From Clostridia bacterium (GTDB lineage Bacteria > Bacillota_A > Clostridia > Oscillospirales > Acutalibacteraceae), in contig JAFVTJ010000144.1 of assembly GCA_017503305.1 (NCBI GenBank), positions 1 to 7,411 on the forward strand: 7,411 nucleotides of DNA, read 5' to 3'. How positions within the stretch are numbered: the first letter of the stretch is position 1; each line of letters opens with the position of its first letter. Shown here in pieces: positions 1-5,296 of this stretch. Both the position numbers and the translations under genes were made by a program. Under the pieces are notes generated by a model. It ran no database searches, was not told the origin of the DNA, and saw only the letters and a program-made list of their open reading frames with translations.

Positions 1-1302
1 AAGAACGAGCATTACGATGTATAAAGCACCGATTGTAATAAATACAGCGGGCCAACCGAGAGCGTTCTTTAAGTAACCAAAGCTACTTTCTTGAATAGCG
101 GCACCCATATATACAGCCCAGTCAAGCACACCAACAACGGTAGCAGCGAAAGCACGGCCACCCATATCGCCAGCGATTGCCCAGATAACGCCAGTTACCA
201 TGCCGGATACACCAACGATAAAGAGCATTGCGGAAGCAAGTGCGGGGCTATTGATGAAGGGGAAGCAAAGCATTACACCAAAGGTAACAACCGAAGCCAA
301 AATAAGCATAGGTTCACGCTTGCCCTTGAATACCTTGTCGGTAATGAAGGGGAACACGAACATTGCGCAAGCCTGACCCAAGGGTAAGAATACGATTTTT
401 GTAATGCTGTGACCGAAGTCAAGAGCCATTTTTTCGGTAAAATAGGTAGGAACCAAAGAGAGAAGCGCATAACGACCGATACCTGCAATAGCAGAAATCA
501 AGCAGAAAACGATAACCTTAGGTTCTGAGAAAAGCACCTTGTAGGGATAGAAGAAGCCTTTACCGCTAATTTCATTAGCCAACGCTGCATCACGTTCAGC
601 AGCGGCAGCGTCTTCTTCTTCGAAAGGAGCAAGACCGATTTCTTCAGGAGTGGTTTTAAAGAAGAAGAAAAATGCAACGAGCATTAAAAGCATTGGAATC
701 ATGGGGAAACGGAAAGCAGCTTTCCAACCCCAATCGAGATTGAGCTTTGTTTCCATAACAAGGAAAATGGTGTAATATGTAACAACCTGTGCAAGACCTG
801 AGAAGGATGTTGCGAGACCTGAAGCGAAGCCGCGGTCTTTTTTGGGCCACCACTTATTGATAACACCAACGCCGTTTGCCCAAACCATTGCTTGGAAGAA
901 GCCGTTAAGACCCCAAAGGATAGCAATAACAGTAAGGTTTGTAGCAAAAGATAATGCGATATTTAAACCGGCAGAAGCAACTACGCCAATCATCATTGTC
1001 TTTTTGTAGCCAAGTAAAGCGCCGATACGGCCGCTTACTAATTGACCGAATGCATAGCACCAGAAAAGAGCAGATGAAACAACACCGATAGGTGCGATGT
1101 CGGGGGTAACGCCGTCTTCTAAGAAGAAACCGAAAGCGGCTGCCATATCTGTTTTTACAAGGTTAATGTTTTGACGGCCGTTGTAGAAAAAGAGATACAA
1201 AAGGCTAAAGCTTAAAAGCATAAGCCAAGCGTATTTCTTAAACTTTTTATATTGTTCGGAAGTATAACCGTACATAAATTTTTCTTTAATTTTTTCAGCC
1301 AT
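1..1302 (-). CDS. Organophosphate:anion antiporter (GlpT/UhpT-type MFS transporter), C-terminus cut by window edge
   Basis: An inner-membrane transporter of the major facilitator superfamily, in the organophosphate:phosphate antiporter group (GlpT, UhpT). 434 codons are present with no stop; GlpT-type proteins are about 450 residues, so only the tail is missing. Family hallmarks are visible. Arg43, in FYNGRQN of the first membrane helix, matches the GlpT substrate arginine in TM1 (R45). Arg277, in GRYALLSLVPTYF, matches the second arginine (R269, RYGILDWSPTYL in GlpT). The central QAMVWANG..NKWWPKKDRG segment (about 137-158) resembles QGMGWPPC..VHWW..KERG. TDKVFKGKR (about 321-329) matches SDKVFRGNR. 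An acidic cytoplasmic loop lies near 220-240. The start is fixed by AGGAG at 1308-1313 upstream of ATG 1302. The gene follows the nucleotidyltransferase by 13 bases and should be co-transcribed with it. The family is clear. The substrate (glycerol-3-phosphate, hexose phosphate, phosphocholine, a phosphonate) cannot be read from the sequence. Confidence 0.9.
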   Translation of the reverse strand, partial: MAEKIKEKFMYGYTSEQYKKFKKYAWLMLLSFSLLYLFFYNGRQNINLVKTDMAAAFGFFLEDGVTPDIAPIGVVSSALFWCYAFGQLVSGRIGALLGYKKTMMIGVVASAGLNIALSFATNLTVIAILWGLNGFFQAMVWANGVGVINKWWPKKDRGFASGLATSFSGLAQVVTYYTIFLVMETKLNLDWGWKAAFRFPMIPMLLMLVAFFFFFKTTPEEIGLAPFEEEDAAAAERDAALANEISGKGFFYPYKVLFSEPKVIVFCLISAIAGIGRYALLSLVPTYFTEKMALDFGHSITKIVFLPLGQACAMFVFPFITDKVFKGKREPMLILASVVTFGVMLCFPFINSPALASAMLFIVGVSGMVTGVIWAIAGDMGGRAFAATVVGVLDWAVYMGAAIQESSFGYLKNALGWPAVFITIGALYIVMLVL

Positions 1303-1315
1303 ATTTAACTCCTAA

Positions 1316-2056
1316 TTAACCGAAGATTTTAGCGTCTTCTTCGTCAAAGGGGAGAATTTCAGCGGTAACTCTTGCGTGGTCGTCAAGATTGTCGATTTCA
1401 TCAATGTAGTAATTTTCATAAGAGAAGGCGCGAACGTTGAGCGCAGGGAAAATTTCGTTAAGTGCGTTTTCAGCATAGCACTTGTCTTCGCCCTTGTGGA
1501 TAAATTCAACTACCTTGCCAATCCAAGCAGAAGCGGTAGCCTTTTCCATCTTGTAGAAGGGTTGGAATGCGAAGCAATCTTCGTCAAAGATTTTGATAGA
1601 TACTTCGTGTACCTTGCCGTTGATAACTCTGCCCTTGAAGTCCTTTTCGGGAAGAGCCTTCTTGAAGTTAACTGTAGCGGTGTTCTTGTCTTCGCAAGCG
1701 AGTACGTCGTGTATTAACTTACGGTTGAATACTAAGTCGCCATGGAAGAAGAGCATATCGTCGTCCATAAGCTCGCGAGCTAAGTACATGGAGTAGATGT
1801 AGTTTGTCTTGTCGTAAATATCGTTGCGAACGAAGGTGAAGTTAAGTTCGGGGAAATCTGCAGCAACACCTTTGAGTTGGTCTTCAAAAGGACCAGTGGT
1901 GATGATGAAATCCTTAATGCCTTCTGCCGATAAGATACGGATTTGACGGTGGAAAATGGTTTCACCGTTTTTGAGTTGAGCCATTGATTTGTGGTTGTTT
2001 TTGGTAAATTCGCCCATGCGATTACCGAGACCTGAGTTGAAGATAACAGCTTTCAT
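1316..2056 (-). CDS. LicC/MobA-like NTP transferase (probable cytidylyltransferase for a small phosphorylated or phosphonate substrate)
   Basis: A 246-residue, single-domain nucleotidyltransferase of the GT-A/Rossmann-like NTP_transferase type. The N-terminal nucleotide-binding loop is N7-S-G-L-G-N-R-M14, with a basic residue K23 where LicC-type enzymes carry the PK lysine. The middle segment N78-D-I-Y-D-K-T-N-Y-I-Y-S-M-Y-L-A-R94 is typical of LicC, PntC and the nucleotidyltransferase domains attached to PEP mutases. HGDLVF (D107) is the expected metal-binding Asp, and a second acidic cluster, YIDEIDNLDD (218-226), ends the fold. Known relatives make CDP-choline or CDP-aminoethylphosphonate from CTP; the exact substrate here is inferred, not shown. 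The start at 2056 (MKAVIF) is chosen because the domain begins there, GAAAGGGG lies just upstream, and the in-frame ATG at 2143 would fall inside the promoter. It is the first gene of an operon with the antiporter and is driven by the promoter at 2115-2143. Confidence 0.85.
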   Translation of the reverse strand: MKAVIFNSGLGNRMGEFTKNNHKSMAQLKNGETIFHRQIRILSAEGIKDFIITTGPFEDQLKGVAADFPELNFTFVRNDIYDKTNYIYSMYLARELMDDDMLFFHGDLVFNRKLIHDVLACEDKNTATVNFKKALPEKDFKGRVINGKVHEVSIKIFDEDCFAFQPFYKMEKATASAWIGKVVEFIHKGEDKCYAENALNEIFPALNVRAFSYENYYIDEIDNLDDHARVTAEILPFDEEDAKIFG

Positions 2057-2114
2057 AACTGTACCCCTTTCAAAAATTTTATTATTTATTATGTTTTGTT
2101 TAAGCAACGAGAAT

Positions 2115-2143
2115 ATTATATTTAAAATCACCATAAAAGTCAA
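2115..2143 (-). promoter_or_regulatory. Sigma-A promoter of the nucleotidyltransferase-antiporter operon
   Basis: On the minus strand, TTGACT (2143-2138) and TATAAT (2120-2115) are separated by exactly 17 bases. This is close to a perfect housekeeping consensus. Transcription should begin near 2108, leaving a leader of about 50 bases before the ATG at 2056. One AAAATCAC repeat lies inside the spacer, where a bound repressor would block polymerase. Confidence 0.85.
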
Positions 2144-2183
2144 TATTTTTATCCTAAAATCACAAAATAGGCTTGAAAATCAC
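2124..2183. repeat. Three direct copies of AAAATCAC in the divergent control region (possible operators)
   Basis: The octamer AAAATCAC occurs on the plus strand at 2124-2131, 2156-2163 and 2176-2183. The first copy sits between the -35 and -10 of the leftward promoter, the third lies across the end of the -35 and the spacer of the rightward promoter, and the second is between the two promoters. Spacing is 32 then 20 bases, about three and two helical turns, which would place bound proteins on similar faces of the DNA. Their function as operators is inferred. Confidence 0.5.
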
Positions 2184-2201
2184 TTGATGTTGATTTATTA
2201 T
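2173..2201 (+). promoter_or_regulatory. Sigma-A promoter of the XRE-IspD gene
   Basis: TTGAAA (2173-2178) and TATTAT (2196-2201) are separated by 17 bases. The expected start of transcription is near 2208, giving a short leader that contains AAAGGAGG (2218-2225) before ATG 2232. It is arranged back to back with the promoter of the leftward operon, so the two units share one control region. Confidence 0.75.
2177..2196. repeat. Short inverted repeat AAATCA-N8-TGATTT overlapping the rightward promoter
   Basis: AAATCA (2177-2182) and its exact reverse complement TGATTT (2191-2196) flank an 8-base centre, filling the spacer of the XRE-IspD promoter. The left arm is part of the third AAAATCAC copy. 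A dyad of this size suits a dimeric XRE repressor and could be an autoregulatory operator. The arms are only 6 bp and AT-rich, so this is tentative. Confidence 0.35.
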
Positions 2202-2231
2202 TAACATAAAGGCATTTAAAGGAGGATTTTT

Positions 2232-3187
2232 ATGTCAGTTGCAACCAATATTAAGAAACGCAGATATGAGCTTAGAATGTCACAGCAGGAATTAGCCAAT
2301 GCTATGGGCTATAAAACCCGCTCAACCATTGCTAAAATAGAATCGGGCGAAAACGACGTTTCGCAAAAAAAACTGCAAAAATTTGCCGAAGTGCTTGACA
2401 CCACGGTAGAGGCGCTTATTTCAGGATATGCCGTAAACTATAATAATACAACTCCCAAAGTAGAGGCATCATTGGGGCAAAAGCAAAATAAAACGGTGGC
2501 TATTATACTTGCGGGTGGTAAAACCGGTAAGAACAGCCGAAATATACCAAATCAGTTTGTAGACGTGCACGGCAAGCCGATTATCGTGCATTGTCTTGAT
2601 GCTTACCAAAATCATCCTCTGGTGGATGATATATATATTGTGTGTCTTAAAGGGTGGAGGCTATTGTCAGTGCCTACGCAAACGAGTTTGGCGTAACCAA
2701 GCTTAAGGGTCTTGTTCCTGCGGGCAATAGCGGTATTGCTTCGCTTAAAGGGGCCTTTATGCAGATTAAGGATAAGTATTCGCCCGATGACGTGATTATA
2801 GTTCAAGAAGCCACAAGACCGATGATTACAACCGAAACGATTTCCAAATTGTTATTGGCGTGTGGCGAAACGGGTAGCGCTACCATTTGCCACTATATGC
2901 GCGACTACGTGCAGTTTGACCTTTCGGGTGGCTACCCCGAATATATGGACCGCGAGAAGATTATTGCCGTGCAGTCGCCCGAGGCACACCGCTTGGCTCT
3001 TTTGGAGGAGGTTTTCACCTTTGCTGAAAGCAATAACCATCCTTTGAATGAATCCTGTTGCACAATGTTTATGTACAACTTAGGGTTTGATATAAACTTT
3101 ATTGAAGGGGATATAAATAATATTAAGGTAGAACGTGAAGAGGACATTGTGAGATTTAGCGCATTATCCAAAACCAGAAATATTTAA
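2232..3187 (+). pseudogene. XRE helix-turn-helix fused to an IspD-like cytidylyltransferase domain, interrupted by a one-base frameshift
   Basis: As sequenced, the ATG 2232 frame encodes an XRE DNA-binding domain (about residues 6-66, with MSQQELANAMGYKTRSTIAKIESG), a short polar linker, then the start of an IspD-like domain (V89-AIILAGGKTGK). It leaves frame after ...VCLKGW142 and stops at 2696. The rest of the domain follows in the -1 frame, from EAIVSAYANEF to the stop at 3187. The span is 956 bases, one short of a multiple of three; restoring one G in GGGTGGAGG (2652-2660) gives KGWEA and a continuous 318-residue protein. IspD-family residues retained are R196 (EATRP), R241 (MDRE) and K299 (NNIKVE). 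The catalytic PKQ lysine is N107 (IPNQF), and the HDAAR aspartate is E193. Related enzymes make CDP-methylerythritol or CDP-ribitol; here a regulatory role is plausible. The break is either a real mutation or a sequencing error. The ribosome binding site AAAGGAGG is strong. Confidence 0.8.
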
Positions 3188-3214
3188 AAAAGATAACCAC
3201 TATTGTAAAAAATA

Positions 3215-3223
3215 TGGTATAAT
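3215..3223 (+). promoter_or_regulatory. Extended -10 promoter for the DUF3089 lipoprotein
   Basis: TGGTATAAT carries a perfect TATAAT (3218-3223) preceded by the TGn extended -10 element. No good -35 hexamer lies 16-18 bases upstream (AACCAC at 3195-3200). The gap between the preceding stop (3187) and the lipoprotein start (3261) shows no terminator hairpin, so some read-through from the XRE-IspD gene is possible. Confidence 0.6.
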
Positions 3224-3260
3224 ATATTTGATAAAAACAAAATCAATAAGGAGCGGCAAA

Positions 3261-4490
3261 ATGAAAAAGGTAATTGCACTATTTTTGGCAATGGTTTTGA
3301 TACTTAGCGCCTTTGCGGGATGCTCGTCTAAAAAGGATGATAATAAGGAACAAGGCAGCACTCAAAATTGGGTGACCGATTCGGGTGATAGTGGCTCTAA
3401 CGGTTCTTCGCAAAATTCTTCGAGCAATGCTTCAAGCGATGACAAAACCACTTCACCACAAAGCAATATTACTTCAAGCAATCAAAGTAGCAAACCCATT
3501 TCAAGCAGTAAACCCACCACAAGCAGCAAGCCTTCGGGAAGCACCACTACCGAGCTTAAAATGCCCGAGGCGCTTAAAACCTTAAAGGGTATTGAAAAAT
3601 ATAAAACCGATCCGGTGGATTATACCGTGCCTGAAAACTGGCTTTCTAGACCAATCCCCACAAGAGACGTGGACGTTTTCTTCCTTTACCCCACAGGCTA
3701 TAACGGCACGGGTGATGATCTTTCCGATTTGAACGATAGCAGTATGCAAGGGCTTGGAAATATGTCTTTAATGGCGCAAGCGAGTGTTTTTGCACGTAGC
3801 TGTAATATTTATATGCCAAAATATCGCCAGTTTTCGATAAATGCTTTGCTTAAATACGGCAACGAAGAAAATTTAACCTATTGCGCTTCGTTTGATTTGT
3901 ATAGCGCGCTAGATTATTATTTCCAATATCAAAATAATGGCAGACCCTTCATTTTGGCAGGTCATTCACAAGGTTCGGTATGGCTTTCGGTTATTTTACA
4001 GGATTATATGAAAAAGCATCCCGAATATTTAAAGCGTATGGTTGCGGCCTACGTTATAGGCTTCTCGGTTACTAAAGATTTCTTAAAGCGCAACCCACAC
4101 CTTAAATTTGCAACAGGCGCTACCGATACGGGTGTAATTATTTCCTACAACACCGAAGGTGCAGGCAATAAGAACGCCAATAATATGGTGGTTGAAAAGG
4201 GAGCGGTTGCAATTAACCCGATTAACTGGAAAACCGACGGAACACCCGCATCTGCCAGTCAAAACTTGGGCACCCTTGATTACAGCACAGGTCAGATGAA
4301 GGTCCCCGGTATTGCGGATGCCAGGGTAGATACCGAACGCGGTGTTGTTATTTGCAGCACGGTTGACAAATCATTGGCAACCCCCGGCTTTGGCCCTGAA
4401 AGCTACCACATGCACGATTATTCCTTCTATTACGGAAATCTTGTGCAAAACGTAGCGGATAGAATAAAAGCATATTTTGAAAAACAATAG
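3261..4490 (+). CDS. Secreted lipoprotein with a DUF3089 alpha/beta-hydrolase domain
   Basis: A 409-residue predicted lipoprotein. Residues 1-20 are a signal peptide (MKK, then a hydrophobic stretch) ending at FAG-C21, a lipobox with Phe at -3, so the mature protein should be anchored to the outer face of the membrane. Residues 22 to about 97 are a low-complexity linker of Ser, Thr, Asn, Gln and later SSKP-type repeats, suited to spanning the cell wall. From about 130 the sequence matches DUF3089: DVDVFFLYPTGYN, ASVFARSCNIYMPKYRQ, then GRPFILAGHSQGS with the nucleophile elbow G234-H-S236-Q-G. Near the C-terminus, YHMHDYSFYYGNL (H383, H385, D386) probably supplies the catalytic histidine. An esterase or lipase-like activity is expected from the fold; the substrate is unknown. 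The start at 3261 has AAGGAG (3248-3253) at good spacing and begins directly with the signal peptide. The gene ends at a strong terminator. Confidence 0.88.
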   Translation: MKKVIALFLAMVLILSAFAGCSSKKDDNKEQGSTQNWVTDSGDSGSNGSSQNSSSNASSDDKTTSPQSNITSSNQSSKPISSSKPTTSSKPSGSTTTELKMPEALKTLKGIEKYKTDPVDYTVPENWLSRPIPTRDVDVFFLYPTGYNGTGDDLSDLNDSSMQGLGNMSLMAQASVFARSCNIYMPKYRQFSINALLKYGNEENLTYCASFDLYSALDYYFQYQNNGRPFILAGHSQGSVWLSVILQDYMKKHPEYLKRMVAAYVIGFSVTKDFLKRNPHLKFATGATDTGVIISYNTEGAGNKNANNMVVEKGAVAINPINWKTDGTPASASQNLGTLDYSTGQMKVPGIADARVDTERGVVICSTVDKSLATPGFGPESYHMHDYSFYYGNLVQNVADRIKAYFEKQ

Positions 4491-4491
4491 T

Positions 4492-4520
4492 AAAAAGCCC
4501 TGCAAAAGCAGGGCTTTTTT
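4492..4520. terminator. Bidirectional intrinsic terminator between convergent genes
   Basis: A perfect 12-bp stem (4492-4503 with 4508-4519) closes an AAAA loop. Its GC core is GCCCTGC/GCAGGGC, followed by six T on the plus strand and, read leftward, by five T. It fills the 35-base gap between the stop of the lipoprotein (4490) and the stop of the SGNH gene (4526), so it can end transcription from both sides. Confidence 0.93.
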
Positions 4521-4525
4521 AAAGT

Positions 4526-5170
4526 TTAAGTATTTGCCGCTTCTAAAATTTGGTTTTTGATTTGTTCCATGCCTTCAATGGTGGGGTGATGCTCAAGCTT
4601 TGTGATATTTTTAAGCGGAATGGCTTTAATGCCATAATGTTCGCAAGCGGTTGGAATTACTTCTCTAATTTCGGGTTTAATATCGTCGTTAATGGGGAAG
4701 TATATTGTAGCTTCGGGCAAGGTTTCCTTTAAAAGCTTTATAATATAGCAAATTGCGGGTAGTGCTTCATACAAATCCTTTTCTTCAAAGTGGTCGTACT
4801 TAAGCTCGCCCAAGGGGGAGTTTGCACCCGAATCGTTACTGGCGCCAAAAAGGAAAACAGTATCAATTTTATTTTCCGCAAAAAAGCCGTTTCCTATCAA
4901 CTGCCTTACGCGGAAGATAAAGGATGAGTCTTTTGAGCAATCGTAACCGTCGTAACCGGTGTAGCAAATAGTAGAGCCCGACCAGCTGTTGTTTAAAACT
5001 AAGTTGGAATTAGTTTCTTTCATAAGCTGATGCCACCAGGTATATTCAACCTTTCTGACGTCGGTATTTTTTTCGGTATTTTCACCGTAATAGGTAAGGT
5101 AGCCTTCGGGAATGTAGCCTTCGAAGGTGGAAAAACTATCGCCTAATATCAAAACGTTGCCAAAATTCAT
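4526..5170 (-). CDS. SGNH/GDSL-family hydrolase, cytoplasmic
   Basis: A 214-residue single-domain esterase-like protein. The four SGNH blocks can be seen: block I ILGDSFS with nucleophile Ser12 (residues 8-14), block II glycine G65 in NNSWSGSTI, block III GASND with Asn112, and block V LEHHPTIEG with His195 followed by Pro. No Asp sits three residues before His195 (K191-L-E-H-H), so the supporting acid may be Glu193 or absent, as in other members that work as a dyad. There is no signal peptide or membrane segment, so it should act in the cytoplasm. Family members remove acyl, often acetyl, groups from carbohydrates or lipids; the substrate here is unknown. The start at 5170 has AAAGGAG just upstream. 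An upstream ATG at 5218 lies inside the -35 box and is unlikely. It is convergent with the lipoprotein and divergent from the GH94 phosphorylase. Confidence 0.85.
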   Translation of the reverse strand: MNFGNVLILGDSFSTFEGYIPEGYLTYYGENTEKNTDVRKVEYTWWHQLMKETNSNLVLNNSWSGSTICYTGYDGYDCSKDSSFIFRVRQLIGNGFFAENKIDTVFLFGASNDSGANSPLGELKYDHFEEKDLYEALPAICYIIKLLKETLPEATIYFPINDDIKPEIREVIPTACEHYGIKAIPLKNITKLEHHPTIEGMEQIKNQILEAANT

Positions 5171-5191
5171 AAAAAACACTCCTTTGTGGTT

Positions 5192-5220
5192 ATTATAGCA
5201 CACGACAATAGTATACACAA
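5192..5220 (-). promoter_or_regulatory. Promoter of the SGNH hydrolase gene
   Basis: On the minus strand, TTGTGT (5220-5215) and TATAAT (5197-5192) are separated by 17 bases, and the -10 is preceded by TGC, an extended -10 element. The predicted leader is short, with the AAAGGAG ribosome binding site close behind the start of transcription. Confidence 0.72.
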
Positions 5221-5231
5221 GGGGAATATAG

Positions 5232-5259
5232 TTGACTTTTTTGTCTTTTTTGATATAAT
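5232..5259 (+). promoter_or_regulatory. Promoter of the GH94 phosphorylase gene
   Basis: TTGACT (5232-5237) and TATAAT (5254-5259) are separated by 16 bases, and TGA precedes the -10, giving an extended -10. The two -35 boxes of the divergent promoters are only 11 bases apart (5221-5231), so polymerase or a regulator at one site could influence the other. Confidence 0.8.
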
Positions 5260-5296
5260 TGTAAATGAAATTATCAATCGAAAAAGGAGAGTTGTT

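Noticed and set aside
91..387. Plus-strand open frame of 98 codons opposite the antiporter
   Set aside because: It is antisense to a clearly conserved membrane protein, has an unlikely composition rich in His, Asn and Gly, and lacks a ribosome binding site.
2057..2143. N-terminal extension of the nucleotidyltransferase from ATG 2143
   Set aside because: It would start inside the -35 box of the operon's promoter; the conserved domain begins at 2056 with its own ribosome binding site.
2646..2660. Programmed -1 ribosomal frameshifting in the XRE-IspD gene
   Set aside because: The zero-frame codons CTT AAA GGG TGG do not form an X XXY YYZ slippery site, and re-pairing after a -1 slip would mismatch; a lost G is simpler.
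2654..2680. Independent translation restart for the second half of the IspD-like domain
   Set aside because: The in-frame GTG at 2654 has no separate ribosome binding site, and the protein would begin in the middle of a Rossmann-like domain without the nucleotide loop.
3203..3223. TTGTAA as the -35 of the lipoprotein promoter
   Set aside because: Only 9 bases separate it from the TATAAT, too short for sigma-A; the extended -10 explains the promoter better.
3228..3260. In-frame TTG at 3228 as the start of the lipoprotein
   Set aside because: It lies just after the TATAAT box, has no ribosome binding site, and would put charged residues before the signal peptide; ATG 3261 has AAGGAG at correct spacing.
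5171..5218. N-terminal extension of the SGNH hydrolase from ATG 5218
   Set aside because: It overlaps the -35 and -10 of the gene's promoter; AAAGGAG precedes the ATG at 5170.
5255..5274. Inverted repeat ATAATT-N8-AATTAT over the GH94 -10 box as an operator
   Set aside because: The arms are only 6 bp of pure A/T in an AT-rich leader, which is expected by chance.
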